Notes: generated from the sequence alone by a model not told the origin. DNA of 64,000 nucleotides from Pokkaliibacter plantistimulans (GCF_003194385.1 NZ_LAPT01000047.1:1-64000); one strand, 5' to 3'; numbered from the stretch's first letter, positions 37,212 to 46,517 are shown. Program-made: numbers and translations.

Positions 37212-37676
37212 TCAGACGCTGGCGGCCTGATATTGCTGACGCAGTTCATCCAGATCCAGTGTCAGGTCAGGTTCTCCTGACTCGTAACTGATGATGATGC
37301 CCAGGCCAATCACCCGGGTAATCACCGAGGCGGCGAGTGTAGCAGTCGCAATACCGATAAGGTTGGCACCGGGGACCCACTTCAGCAGCGCCGAGGTGGT
37401 GAGATTGCCGACACCGGTCGGTGTGGCACCGCCGAGGACGGCGATCAGAACAGCGCGCATATCACGATAGCGAAACGGCAGCTCGTAGTGTTCGGCCAGC
37501 GCCTTGTGCATCTTCATCAGTAACACGCTGAGCGTGGCAATTTCCACCAGAGGCAAAGGGATGACGCAGCCTACGGCGGCATAGGAGGCGTAGCGCTCTA
37601 CCAGCTCTTTGGCCTGTGCCAGACGAATGGCCTTGAAAGGGTTGTCATGCTCAAAGACAAGGTGTTGCTGATCCAT
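37212..37676 (-). CDS. DUF697-like membrane protein
   Basis: 154 residues. A hydrophobic hairpin near residues 33-55, then KMHKALAEHYELPFRYRDMRAVLIAVLGG, then a further hydrophobic region (about 100-130). The pattern LxKMxxxLxxxYxxPF is shared with the protein at 42786-43388, so the two are distant paralogues. DUF697/YcjF-type proteins are often found with GTPases or stress proteins; no function is established for this one. Tail-to-tail with the TAXI gene, 30 bases apart. Confidence 0.65.
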   Translation of the reverse strand: MDQQHLVFEHDNPFKAIRLAQAKELVERYASYAAVGCVIPLPLVEIATLSVLLMKMHKALAEHYELPFRYRDMRAVLIAVLGGATPTGVGNLTTSALLKWVPGANLIGIATATLAASVITRVIGLGIIISYESGEPDLTLDLDELRQQYQAASV

Positions 37677-37757
37677 TGCGCTCTCCTGAACGTCTGCATG
37701 ATCCGGGTCCTGTCACGTGCCTGTCGGCATGGCTGCCAGAAAACAGGTGGCCATCAT

Positions 37758-38447
37758 TTAAGCCCGCTTTGGCGGGGCAAACAATATATCAGTCTGATCA
37801 TTATCAGCACGACGCAGCTGCCACCCCCAGCATCCCCGCTGTAATGCTACTGTCACGGCAACGGCATCCTGCACATCAGTCCATTGCCCGTCGTCATCAG
37901 CGGCGGTCACCGGCTGATTGAGATCCTTACGCAGCAGAAAGCGTTGCCCACCGAATTTCTGCCTGATCCCACGCACTTGCAGTTCACACTGCAGCAGATT
38001 GTTCAGACTGTAGAAGTTTCCCGGTGCTGCGGTGGACAGCAGCAGGGTGCGGCCAAAGTCCCGGGCCTTCACTTCACGATGACGAATCAGCAGGCGGTGC
38101 AGGCCAAGACCTCGCCAGTCTGGCGTTACTGCTGCACCATCGATATGCGCGACCTGACCGAGTTCGGACTCGCTTAAACCGTGATCTGTGCCAAAGTTGG
38201 GATCGTGCAGGCCGGGGAGGCCCAATACCCCATAAGCCACCAGACGGTCTGTCTGGTCGTCGGCGAAAATGCCATAAATCCGACCACAGCGGGCCAGATG
38301 GTCGGCGAAGTAGTCGTCGGTTTCCGCCGCAATCAGGCTCGGGTGCAGCAGGGCGCGCACTTCATGATGAAGGGTGATAATGGCCTGCAGGTGTGACAGG
38401 TTGAGTGTCTGGATGTGAGGTGGGGAGGATAAAGGCGCTCTGCTCAT
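37758..38447 (-). CDS. GNAT-family N-acetyltransferase
   Basis: 229 residues. The acetyl-CoA binding motif is visible as VTPDWRGLGLHRLLI (R/Q-x-x-G-x-G/A), preceded by the beta-4 strand with GQVAHIDGAAV and followed by the NFYSLNNLL helix that normally contacts CoA. Substrate unknown. It starts 14 bases after the stop of the solute-binding protein gene and is the last gene of a four-gene minus-strand operon with the sensor, sensor-MFS fusion and binding protein. Confidence 0.78.
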   Translation of the reverse strand: MSRAPLSSPPHIQTLNLSHLQAIITLHHEVRALLHPSLIAAETDDYFADHLARCGRIYGIFADDQTDRLVAYGVLGLPGLHDPNFGTDHGLSESELGQVAHIDGAAVTPDWRGLGLHRLLIRHREVKARDFGRTLLLSTAAPGNFYSLNNLLQCELQVRGIRQKFGGQRFLLRKDLNQPVTAADDDGQWTDVQDAVAVTVALQRGCWGWQLRRADNDQTDILFAPPKRA

Positions 38448-38461
38448 GGACTTCTCGGCAA

Positions 38462-39472
38462 TTACTGCAGTACTTCGGCGTAGTCCAGCAGCAATACCGG
38501 CGGGTAGAGCTGCAGTCTGCGGGCGACAGGCATCTTGATCAGATAGCTGAAGCGGTTGAGGGTTTCGATCGGAATGTTTGCGGCTGACTGGCCTTCAAAC
38601 AGTATTTTCTCGGCTTTGGATGCGGCCAGCCGACCGACCAGGTCATAGCGGCTGACCAGTCCGAACATGGCATCACCATCGCGAATTTCCAGCTCGGTGC
38701 CGGTAAAGCAGGGGATGCCGTGAGCCAGAGCTGCTGATGTCAGCTGCTGGCGGTAGGTGCCGACGAAGTTGTCGGGGCCAATGTAGATGACATTGGCCCC
38801 TTGCTCTGCCAGCTTGGCAACCAGCGAGGGTATGGAAGCCGGGTCTGGCGTACCGTCTGCCAGATTGGGTACCGGTGCCTGCAGCAACTGAATACCTGCG
38901 GCCTGGGTGGCCTTCTCCAGATCATTCACCGAGCTGACCGAGTTGGGCTCCGTCGGGGTAAACACCACCCCCAGCCGCTGTACCGGCATATAGACCGACA
39001 TGGCCTTAAGCTGGGTTGCCAGCGGAGCGATGTGCGATGCACCGGTGATGTTGGCACGCTGCTGACCCTCGGGGGCGGCAATACCGGTCTTCCATGGTGC
39101 TGACACCATGGAGAACACTACCGGGATGTCATGCAGCTTGGCGGGGTCGTTCTCATCCCAGCGACCAACGGTACCCAGAGTGACACCTGTACCCCAGGTG
39201 TACACCAGATCCGGCGGATTCTGCCTGATCTGCTCAAGTACCGCAGGCAGTCGGCTGAGATCACGTTGCAGGTCAATTTCTTCAAACTGCGCCTGTCGCT
39301 GATGATCGTGAAAGTAGGTCTTGAAGCCCTGCTCAACGGGCGTTTCTCCACGCCAGAGCAGCATCACGATACGGGGGACTTTAGCTTCTGCGGCAGTCGC
39401 CGCGGTGACGACCGATGTGGCCGTAGTGAAGGCCGCCAGTAATAACAGTGTCAGCAGCTGTCGTCTCAGCAT
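38462..39472 (-). CDS. ABC-type solute-binding protein (PF04392-like)
   Basis: 336 residues from the Met with GGGAG eight bases upstream. Signal peptide (LLTLLLLAAFTT, cleavage near the Ala-rich end), then a two-lobed periplasmic binding protein of the ABC_sub_bind type: PDLVYTWGTGVTLG, IPVVFSMVSAPW, LGVVFTPTEPNS, NVIYIGPDNFVGTYR, GIPCFTGTELEIRDGDA. The start overlaps the end of the MFS-fusion gene by seven bases, so they are coupled. No ABC permease or ATPase follows. It may hand its ligand to, or report ligand to, the two membrane proteins upstream (inference). Confidence 0.82.
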   Translation of the reverse strand: MLRRQLLTLLLLAAFTTATSVVTAATAAEAKVPRIVMLLWRGETPVEQGFKTYFHDHQRQAQFEEIDLQRDLSRLPAVLEQIRQNPPDLVYTWGTGVTLGTVGRWDENDPAKLHDIPVVFSMVSAPWKTGIAAPEGQQRANITGASHIAPLATQLKAMSVYMPVQRLGVVFTPTEPNSVSSVNDLEKATQAAGIQLLQAPVPNLADGTPDPASIPSLVAKLAEQGANVIYIGPDNFVGTYRQQLTSAALAHGIPCFTGTELEIRDGDAMFGLVSRYDLVGRLAASKAEKILFEGQSAANIPIETLNRFSYLIKMPVARRLQLYPPVLLLDYAEVLQ

Positions 39473-41448
39473 GGTGAGGTCTCCCGCCGGCCGGGTAACG
39501 CCATCAGCAGTGACAACAGGCAGCAACTCCAGGCAATGGCAGTGAAGATGGCGACGGCACCCTGTGCATCAAGATGGGCCGCCAGTGCGCCTGCCACAAT
39601 GGGGCCGGTACCACCACCGAGGCGCTCCACCAGGCGCAGGGAACCGATCACCGGCCCCTGACCATGTTTTTCAATAGCACTGGCCGACAGGGTGATGGCT
39701 GAGCTGATCTGAGCTGGAATCGACAGGGCTTGACCTACACCAAGGCAGACAACACTTGCAATGGTTGTCAGGACGGAAGGGTGAAGTGTCAGTGACAGCA
39801 TGCCGGCTGCTGTTAGCGCACTGCCGACGATCACCGCGTAAATGGGGCGCTCCAGACGGTCAGTGATACTGGCCAGAGCCGGTCCGGCCAGCAGGGCAAC
39901 CAGACCATACAGCATCAGGATACGGCCGACATCGGCGACGGAAATGCCGGAGCTGATCAGAGTCAGAGGCACCAGATAGTAGAGAAAGCCACTAAGAAAC
40001 AGCTTGGCGGGAATGGCCGAAAGAAACAGCAGTGCCAGAAAGTGGCGGTTGCGGAAGGTGTCACCAAACGCGGCAAAGGTAAGCTTGGGCGGTGCTTCCC
40101 GATGGTCGGCGACACCACTCATCAGGCGGGTAACCGCCAGAGCGGCCAGCAGTGACGCACAGGCACCGATCTGGAAGGTGGTGGCAGCACCGATATGGCT
40201 GACCAGAATGCCGCCAATGGCCGGGCCACAGATATCGGCCAGCATCAGACCGCTGAGCATCATCGCCGTGCCGCGGGCACGGTTCTGGCGGGTAGTGGAC
40301 TCCAGCACGAAGCCCTGACAGGCAACGAAGGTGGTGCCATAGCCGATAGCCGATAGGGCACGCCAGAACACCAGATCCCAGTAGCTGTTGGCCAGTCCGG
40401 TGCCCAGCAGGCCGAGGGTCGCGAGGATGGCGCCTATCATATACAGCCGCAGTCTGCCGATGCGGTCATAGATCAGGCTGCCAACGGGTAGCACCACGGC
40501 TGCGATCATCATGTGCAGGGCCATGATGATACCGGCCCCGACGTTCACATCGAGGCCGGGAACAGTGGCCGCCAGATCAGCAAAATAAGAGGGCATGATG
40601 GGGCGTGCCAGCTCTTCGGCGAAGACGAACAGGAAGGTCAGCAGGCGTACGCCGACCAGATGATTTTCCCGGGTCAGTTGTGGTGTGACGGCTTTTGCAC
40701 CGCGCCGGATGATGCCGTTGACGTTCTGCATCAGGCGACCCAGTGCATCGCGATTGAGATAGCCGTAGAGCAGGGTGAAGCGTTGCTCAGCGACGTCACC
40801 CAGCACCCGAATGGCTGTGCGGGTGGGCAGAGACAGATTCAGGGTCAGTACCAGCAGCATCAGCTCGAACGACAGCAGCAGGGCCACCAGTAATACGATG
40901 CCGATATCTTGCAGGTTATCCAGCAGTGGGCGTAACAAGGCCCGTTGCGGGTGACCCAGATAGAGCGTAGCTACCTGTTGCTCACCCAGCAGCAGGGGTT
41001 GGCTGGTCACCAGTACTGCCTGTCGTACCTGCTGATAGGCAGGCAGATCCAGATGCAGATGAGGGTGGCTGAGGGGGGCAGCCAAAACGTCAGTCGCGCT
41101 ATTGGCACCGCTACCGGTCTTGTAAAGTACTTGTCCGGCAGGGTCTGTCCCGGTGGCTGGCGTACTGACCACCAGAAAATCCAGATCGGAATCGCTGGCC
41201 GCCAGCTGCTGGTATAGCTCATCGATACCGACCAGATGCTGAAGGGGAATACCAAGGCTGAGGGCTCGCTCAAGTTTGTCTTTGACGACGCGGGTCTCGG
41301 CATCGGCTTTCTGTGCCAGCAGCGGCAGCAGTGTCTGGCCGCTACTGAAAATGGCCACAGCGGAAATAAAGCTCAGGGCCAGCAATACGGTTACGCCGGT
41401 CAGCAGCAGTAAGCGGTTGACCGGATCAAGCAGCCAGCGCCGAATCAT
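39466..41448 (-). CDS. Periplasmic sensor domain fused to MFS transporter
   Basis: 660 residues, well above the 400-450 usual for MFS proteins. Residues about 14-36 form a membrane helix, 37-180 a periplasmic domain of double-Cache-like layout, 183-206 a second helix and 207-262 a cytosolic linker, as in chemoreceptors and histidine kinases. From about 265 a complete 12-helix MFS domain follows, with the family loop motif seen as GSLIYDRIGRLRLYM and QNRARGTAM in the second conserved loop. Overlaps its upstream neighbour by four bases (ATGA) and the downstream binding-protein gene by seven. The sensor half probably gates or tunes transport (inference). Substrate unknown. Confidence 0.82.
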   Translation of the reverse strand: MIRRWLLDPVNRLLLLTGVTVLLALSFISAVAIFSSGQTLLPLLAQKADAETRVVKDKLERALSLGIPLQHLVGIDELYQQLAASDSDLDFLVVSTPATGTDPAGQVLYKTGSGANSATDVLAAPLSHPHLHLDLPAYQQVRQAVLVTSQPLLLGEQQVATLYLGHPQRALLRPLLDNLQDIGIVLLVALLLSFELMLLVLTLNLSLPTRTAIRVLGDVAEQRFTLLYGYLNRDALGRLMQNVNGIIRRGAKAVTPQLTRENHLVGVRLLTFLFVFAEELARPIMPSYFADLAATVPGLDVNVGAGIIMALHMMIAAVVLPVGSLIYDRIGRLRLYMIGAILATLGLLGTGLANSYWDLVFWRALSAIGYGTTFVACQGFVLESTTRQNRARGTAMMLSGLMLADICGPAIGGILVSHIGAATTFQIGACASLLAALAVTRLMSGVADHREAPPKLTFAAFGDTFRNRHFLALLFLSAIPAKLFLSGFLYYLVPLTLISSGISVADVGRILMLYGLVALLAGPALASITDRLERPIYAVIVGSALTAAGMLSLTLHPSVLTTIASVVCLGVGQALSIPAQISSAITLSASAIEKHGQGPVIGSLRLVERLGGGTGPIVAGALAAHLDAQGAVAIFTAIAWSCCLLSLLMALPGRRETSPC

Positions 41449-42188
41449 GCTGATTCTCCTTCTCTGAGCGGGCTGTTGTGTGGTTGTTGCAGGGCCCTGC
41501 GCAATGGCTCACGGGCCGCAACATAGGCCTTCAGCAAGGCCTCATCGCCACTGATGGCGTCGTCAGTAGTGAGGTTATCCAGAGCCTCCTGACGCTCCAG
41601 CTGACTGGCATCACTGTTCAGGGCATCAAGCAGCCGGTTGTGGCGCCGGAACAAACGTACGATGAAATACAGCGACGGCAGTGCCACCAGCATGGCGATC
41701 AGCCCTGCCCAGATCAGCGTCTGGCGCACAGAAGCGCGAGTGGCGGCAAAGACGTCATCATGCTGGGCTATGCTCAGGTATCCTGCACACGCGCCCAGGC
41801 TGTCGGTCAGTGCAGCAGTGACTGTGGCGCTGTTCTTATTGAAGTGTGTACCAACGGATGAAGGCGCTGCGGTCGCTGGCGTATCGCCGCTACTGGCAAT
41901 CAGCTGTCGCTTGCAGTTGTAGACGGCCACATTGGCCAAATCGGGGTATTGGTTCACTGGACGCTGCAATATATCCTGCAGGTTTTCCAGTGCATTGAGC
42001 TGCAGGCCAAGATCAATACCGATCAGCAGATCACGTTTGATTTCGCTGGCGATGACATCAAGGCGCTGAGTGACCAGACGGTCATAGGCCTCTTCGTAAC
42101 GCAGAATATTGAGCGTGGTGGTCAGAGTGATGGCCATGGCCAGAACCGCAATCAAGGCGGCCGCCACTTTGCCGGTAAGTCCGGTCAT
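41445..42188 (-). CDS. Membrane sensor protein without output domain
   Basis: 247 residues. One helix at about 7-27, a periplasmic region to about 155 with two cysteines (NCKRQ and GACAGYL) that could form a disulphide, a second helix at about 158-180, and a cytosolic tail of about 65 charged residues. No HAMP, kinase, methyl-accepting or GGDEF domain follows. It has the same layout as the first 260 residues of the next gene product, and the two may form a receptor pair. First gene of the minus-strand operon; the stop overlaps the MFS-fusion start (ATGA). Confidence 0.75.
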   Translation of the reverse strand: MTGLTGKVAAALIAVLAMAITLTTTLNILRYEEAYDRLVTQRLDVIASEIKRDLLIGIDLGLQLNALENLQDILQRPVNQYPDLANVAVYNCKRQLIASSGDTPATAAPSSVGTHFNKNSATVTAALTDSLGACAGYLSIAQHDDVFAATRASVRQTLIWAGLIAMLVALPSLYFIVRLFRRHNRLLDALNSDASQLERQEALDNLTTDDAISGDEALLKAYVAAREPLRRALQQPHNSPLREGESA

Positions 42189-42785
42189 TGTCTGGCTCCG
42201 GGAGGACAGAATGCATACTGCACAAGTGCAACTGAACAGGGATATACCCGCTATTGGCTACGATTTATTAAATTGATGTCAATTTTTTATCGTAAAGTGC
42301 GTTTAAAGTAGCAGGGCTACCGGTATTCTTCCCGTGAAAACCCTGGTCGTGTAACGCGATGGGTAAAAATTGACGCTTTCCGGGTAGGATCACTCAGTAA
42401 AGGTTTTTTTTGATTTGTATTCAGAGGTTTGACGCCTGCACATGGGGCGCCTATCTTTAGCTTACTTTTGCTTACACTCTGATCAGGCGGGGTAGTTTTT
42501 GCGTGATTCATGGTGTCTGCTAATGGGGATTGCTCACAGGTGGTATCGACGGTTTTCTCTGCAAGGAGAGAGCGGGTCGAAGAGAGGCATGAGGTTAAGA
42601 CACACGTTGTCGTCGTAACGTCATGATCAGTCTCCTCAATAGGAAGAAGTAAAAGCCGAAGGCGGGTGATGAAAGATGCTTGGTGACCGTGAATCGAGTA
42701 ACCCAGCGCCAACGGCTATTTGACAATGACAGCCATCAGGTGGACGGCTTAGCTGATCCACTTTTGCTAATTCAAGGAGAACACC
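42189..42785. other. Long intergenic region, divergent promoters expected
   Basis: About 600 bases between divergent genes. It is more AT-rich than the flanks near 42260-42310 and contains TTGACA read on the minus strand (42282-42277), but no -10 box at the right distance. A minus-strand frame of 131 codons (42317-42712) looks non-coding: odd composition and no homology I recognise. I see no confident RNA gene. Confidence 0.4.
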
Positions 42786-43388
42786 ATGGTCAGCAAGACA
42801 GACACTCCCCAGGACAAACCCACACCCCAGGACAAACCCACACCCGAAGTGGAAGCAGCCGCTGCTGAAACGACAGTGGAGCCTGAGGTTCAGGAGGCTG
42901 TCATCAGCCTGGATCTTGATGCCCAGGCACGCAAGATCATTCGCCACAACTGCTATTGGTCCATGGGCGCCGGGCTAATTCCCTTTATTTTCGTAGACAC
43001 TGCCGCGCTGATCGCTGTTCAGCTGAAAATGCTGAAAGAACTGGGCGATCTGTACGGCGTGCCGTTCAAGGCCAACGCAGGCAAATCTGCCGTGACTTCA
43101 TTGCTGGCAGGCGCAGGTTCTGGCTATCTGGGTTACAAGACGGTCACTTCAGGTGTGGTGCGCCGTCTGGTGCGCAAGACGCCTGTGATCGGCACTGCGA
43201 TCACGCTGGCCACCATGCCCGCTTTTGATTCTGCCTTTACTTATGCTGTGGGTAAGGTTTTCCATCGTCATTTCGCTTCAGGCGGTGATTTCCTGAGCTT
43301 CAATGCCAAGAAAGTACAGTCTGAAGTCAACGAGACGATTGAAGAAGTGAAAGCCAAGGGTGTCGATGCGGCTCAGGCTGCTGCCTGA
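42786..43388 (+). CDS. DUF697-like membrane protein with repeat N-terminus
   Basis: 200 residues, AAGGAG before the ATG. Residues 1-40 are polar and acidic and begin with a perfect duplication PQDKPT-PQDKPT, from an 18-base direct repeat at 42807-42842. Then SMGAGLIPFIFVDTAALIAVQLKML and LGDLYGVPF, a second hydrophobic stretch (TSLLAGAGSGYLGYKTV), and a helical tail EVNETIEEVKAKGVDAAQ. It matches the layout of the protein at 37212-37676. Probably an inner-membrane protein; function unknown. Confidence 0.7.
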   Translation: MVSKTDTPQDKPTPQDKPTPEVEAAAAETTVEPEVQEAVISLDLDAQARKIIRHNCYWSMGAGLIPFIFVDTAALIAVQLKMLKELGDLYGVPFKANAGKSAVTSLLAGAGSGYLGYKTVTSGVVRRLVRKTPVIGTAITLATMPAFDSAFTYAVGKVFHRHFASGGDFLSFNAKKVQSEVNETIEEVKAKGVDAAQAAA

Positions 43389-43424
43389 TCCCTTTAGATC
43401 GTGAACACGTTCTTGTGGTGACAG

Positions 43425-43454
43425 CAGGCTGGTACGCGGTAGCGTGCCAGCCTG
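43425..43454 (+). terminator. Hairpin terminator after DUF697-like gene
   Basis: CAGGCTGG and ACGC (43425-43437) pair with GCGT and CCAGCCTG (43442-43454) around a GGTA loop, with one internal mismatch. It lies 37 bases after the stop at 43388. No strong T tract follows. Confidence 0.55.
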
Positions 43455-43615
43455 TCATTGTCAGTACATCGATCCAACAGACAGAAAGGTGCATCCGCTG
43501 CTCAGTCTGAACGTGTTTGCCGGATAGATTCTCCATCTTCATTCACATATAACGTGTCTTCCACACACGTTGTTAATACAGAGTGCAGATTCAGTCACTG
43601 CCTTGAGGGACACCG

Positions 43616-43813
43616 ATGCCGATTATCATGGCCATTCTTTATCTGACCGCCTGCGCCATTTGCGGTTTGATGGGGCGCAGGACTGCCTTTGGCTTTCTCG
43701 GTCATTTCCTTCTGTCTCTCGTTATCACCCCAGTAGGTGACTTCCTGGTGCAGATCGTCAGTCGTCCTTCACGTGAGCTTCGTCAGAAGCTTGATAAGTT
43801 GGATCTGGATTAA
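43616..43813 (+). CDS. Small membrane protein
   Basis: 65 residues with a good ribosome-binding site (GAGGGA five bases before the ATG). Two hydrophobic helices (about 3-18 and 24-45) joined by GRRTAFGFLGHF, and a charged tail RELRQKLDKLDLD. No family recognised. It sits 87 bases before the SPFH gene in the same direction and may be cotranscribed with it, perhaps as a partner in the membrane. Confidence 0.55.
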   Translation: MPIIMAILYLTACAICGLMGRRTAFGFLGHFLLSLVITPVGDFLVQIVSRPSRELRQKLDKLDLD

Positions 43814-43900
43814 ACGCCGGTCGTGGCGTAGTAGCAGCCCAGTCAGTATGGCTGCGAGCAGATCATCAGTAACAGGGAAGCGGGACAACACAGGCGGACC

Positions 43901-45307
43901 ATGACGGAAACCAATCTTTCTCAGCAACAGCCTTCGCAAACGGGTGGTTCCCGTTGGCAACGTTTTTCTGCCTGGCGCGAGGAGCGGGCGCTTCGTATCG
44001 GTAAATGGCTGAAGCGACACTCGATGCCAATCTATATCAGCATGCTGATGTTTGTGCTGAGCCTGATCATTCTCGCCCCCAATATCTTTATCAACGTACC
44101 GGCTGGCCATGCTGGCGTGCTGTGGCTGCGCTTCTTTGGCGGTACCGTTACCGATCACTACTACGGCGAAGGTCTGCATATGATCTTCCCGTGGGATGAA
44201 ATGTATATCTATGACACCCGCCTGCAGAACAGTGCGCGGGTGTACGACACCATCTCATCCAATGGTCTGAGCATGCAGGTGGAGATTGCCGTGCGCTATC
44301 GCGTCAACAAGGACGCGCTGGGCATGCTGCATAAGCTGGTGGGCCCGGATTATCCCGAAATTCTGGTGTATCCGGAGATTGGCTCCCATGCACGGGAACT
44401 GATTTCCCGCTATACCCCTGAACAGCTTTACACCGAAACCCGTGCTTTCATTCAGGCGCAGATTCTGCAACGCATGGTGACGCAGCTGGGCAACTCCCTG
44501 ATCAATCAGAGTTCCCATGGCCGACTGGTCAATGTGGAAGACGTGCTGATTCGTTCAGTAAAGCTGCCTGACAAGGTCGCTCAGGCCATCGAGCGTAAGG
44601 CTGAGCAGTATCAGGCCATGCTTGAATACGATTTCCGTATTGCCCGCGAGAAAAAGGAAAAGGATCGCAAGATCATCGAGGCGGAAGGTATTCGCGCCTT
44701 CCAGGACATCGTGGCAAAAACCATTACACCTGAGTATCTGCGCCTGCGCGGTATTGATGCCACCATGGCACTGGCGACTTCGCAGAACAGCAAGATGATC
44801 ATTATTGGCGGCAAAGATGGCCTGCCGGTGATTCTCAATACCGGGGATGTCGCACCGTCTTCTGCCGCTGTGCATGCAGACAATGCCGGGCTGAGCCCTT
44901 CGCTGGACATCAATTCACCCAATGCAAAAATGCAGGATGTGACACCGCCCAATGCAGCGATTCCCAGTGCCAATACCAATCCGGGTGCGGGTAAGACGCC
45001 AGCGGCGGCACCCCTGACCGGGGCCAGTACCAATGGCTTCCCCAGCTCAGCGGAGATGCGGGGGCGGTTATTTTCGACTGATGCCGTAACAGACCAGCAG
45101 TCTGTCCTGCCGGAAGGCAGTGGTACACCTGTGACTCACGAACAGGCTGCGGTGGTGGATGGCCTTGCCGCTCAGCAATCGGCGGGGGCTGCCATGATGT
45201 TACAGCAAGCCGCCCGACAGCAGCAGATGAGCAGTCAGCAGGCGATGCAACGGCAACTGTTGCGACAGGCTCAGCAGGGTAGCGGGCAGCCAGCAATGGC
45301 GAAATAA
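43901..45307 (+). CDS. SPFH/prohibitin-family membrane protein
   Basis: 468 residues. Basic cytosolic N-terminus, one membrane helix at about 45-66 (ISMLMFVLSLIILAPNIFI), then a band 7/prohibitin domain: VPAGHAGVLWLRFFGG, GLHMIFPWDEMYIYDTRLQ, VEIAVRYRVNKD, SHARELISRYTPEQLY, and a coiled-coil stretch ERKAEQYQAMLEYDF and IAREKKEKDRKIIEAEG. The last 150 residues are low-complexity, rich in Ala, Pro, Asn and Gln, and end in a Gln/Met-rich tail; this extension is unusual for the family. SPFH proteins form ring or lattice scaffolds that organise membrane proteins and proteases. No NfeD-type partner is present. Confidence 0.85.
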   Translation: MTETNLSQQQPSQTGGSRWQRFSAWREERALRIGKWLKRHSMPIYISMLMFVLSLIILAPNIFINVPAGHAGVLWLRFFGGTVTDHYYGEGLHMIFPWDEMYIYDTRLQNSARVYDTISSNGLSMQVEIAVRYRVNKDALGMLHKLVGPDYPEILVYPEIGSHARELISRYTPEQLYTETRAFIQAQILQRMVTQLGNSLINQSSHGRLVNVEDVLIRSVKLPDKVAQAIERKAEQYQAMLEYDFRIAREKKEKDRKIIEAEGIRAFQDIVAKTITPEYLRLRGIDATMALATSQNSKMIIIGGKDGLPVILNTGDVAPSSAAVHADNAGLSPSLDINSPNAKMQDVTPPNAAIPSANTNPGAGKTPAAAPLTGASTNGFPSSAEMRGRLFSTDAVTDQQSVLPEGSGTPVTHEQAAVVDGLAAQQSAGAAMMLQQAARQQQMSSQQAMQRQLLRQAQQGSGQPAMAK

Positions 45308-45339
45308 AACGCTGATGTACTCAGGGTATTGTGTTGTAT

Positions 45340-45375
45340 GACAGGAGAGGCAGGCCTCAGCGTGCCTCTCCTGTC
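45340..45375 (+). terminator. Strong hairpin terminator after SPFH gene
   Basis: Perfect 13-base stem, GACAGGAGAGGCA (45340-45352) with TGCCTCTCCTGTC (45363-45375), and a ten-base loop, 32 bases after the stop codon. It is followed by ATCCTG and not a T run, so it may stop transcription less sharply or protect the 3' end. Confidence 0.7.
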
Positions 45376-45513
45376 ATCCTGAAGTGTGATGACTATCCAA
45401 CCTGCATCTGCACAGGGCGTGGGCAAACATCAGGAGCACATGACTGATGTGCGGTTAGTCGAGTCGCGCCTGTGAAAGCCCACTCCAGTCTGGTCTGGGC
45501 GACCGGAAAACCC

Positions 45514-46050
45514 TTATTTCAAACGTTCCAGATCAACCTGAATACTGCTGTCGCTGCTGTTCATCCACACCTGCCCATCCTGAATCATGCATTGCCAGTC
45601 CATGGTGCGTGCGGTCTGCCCAGCCAGTAATTGCGTCGCTTCTTCTGGCAGGTTGTAGACTTCTATATTGTCAAAACGTTGCAGCTTGTCTTCGATCCCT
45701 TTCCACCACAACCCTGCATTGCGGCCACCATAGCAGTACACCACCACGCGGCGTGCGCGGCTGCTGGCTTTGCGCAGACGACGCTCGTCCGGCAGCCCCA
45801 CTTCAATCCAGGTCTCGATGTCGCCAGTCAGTTGCTTTTGCCAGAGATCGGGCTCTTCGTCATTGCTCAGGCCCTTGCAAAACTCCAGCTGTTCATCGGC
45901 TCGTAGGGCAAACGCCAGCAACCGCACCATCATGCGTTCATCGGTCTCTGAAGGATGACGTGCCAGAGTCAGCGAATAGGACTGGTAGTGGTGACGGTCC
46001 ATATCACTGACGTTGAGTTCGGATTTGAAGACGGTTGCCTTGAGGGCCAT
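45514..46050 (-). CDS. yaeQ: YaeQ family protein
   Basis: 178 residues, the normal length. Conserved YaeQ segments are visible: MALKATVFKSELNVSDMDRHHY, HPSETDERMMVRLLAFAL, EPDLWQKQLTGDIETWIEVGLPDERRLRKASSRA (shortened here by description to its core DIETWIEVGLPDE), and the C-terminal VDLERLK. The fold is PD-(D/E)xK nuclease-like; the E. coli protein was reported to compensate for loss of RfaH, but its activity is not settled. Single gene on the minus strand. Confidence 0.9.
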   Translation of the reverse strand: MALKATVFKSELNVSDMDRHHYQSYSLTLARHPSETDERMMVRLLAFALRADEQLEFCKGLSNDEEPDLWQKQLTGDIETWIEVGLPDERRLRKASSRARRVVVYCYGGRNAGLWWKGIEDKLQRFDNIEVYNLPEEATQLLAGQTARTMDWQCMIQDGQVWMNSSDSSIQVDLERLK

Positions 46051-46517
46051 GAAGCTTACCTGTTCACTGCATAGACATGGGGCACAGAGTTTCCGTTGAG
46101 CGGCAGGGCGAATGCAAGCATGAGGTGAGCAAGACGGCTAAAGAAACCTATTGCGCTCAGCGATATGCAGGCACAAAAAGTTATATTTTTGCTGTATATT
46201 TTTCCAGTCCTGTCATGGCTATTCCGATGTAACTTGGTTATCGTGCCCAGGCAGTCTGTAGTGTTGTGAGAGCGTGTGACGATCAGGCCCATCAGGGCAG
46301 ATCGAGGCTGTGTGGCTGATGCGCAGCGTATTGAGCGCACGTTTTCACAAAAATTTTAAGAGCGAGTACACGATCTTCTGCGTGCTGGCCTCACGGCGTT
46401 GGAGAGAGCTTCGGAATGCCGGTTTGCTATCAGCAAAGTGCACTTCCTCAGTGCTTTCCGCCATGTTTGGCTATGGTTCGCGAGAGTATGTACAGGTTCT
46501 AAGAAAAGGAAATTCCC
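46051..46517. other. Intergenic region, divergent promoters expected
   Basis: About 470 bases between divergent yaeQ and the helicase gene. An AT-rich patch at 46170-46205 (TTATATTTTTGCTGTATATTT-like, given here in part) is a likely promoter area. Short frames inside have no support. AAGAAAAGGA at 46501-46510 is the ribosome-binding site for the TTG start at 46518. Confidence 0.4.

Noticed and set aside
42277..42282. TTGACA read on the minus strand as a -35 box for the sensor operon
   Set aside because: No -10 hexamer at 16-18 bases; the nearest TATA-like sequence is about 30 bases away.
42317..42712. 131-codon minus-strand frame in the long intergenic region
   Set aside because: Composition is unlike neighbouring proteins, no motif seen and no ribosome-binding site.
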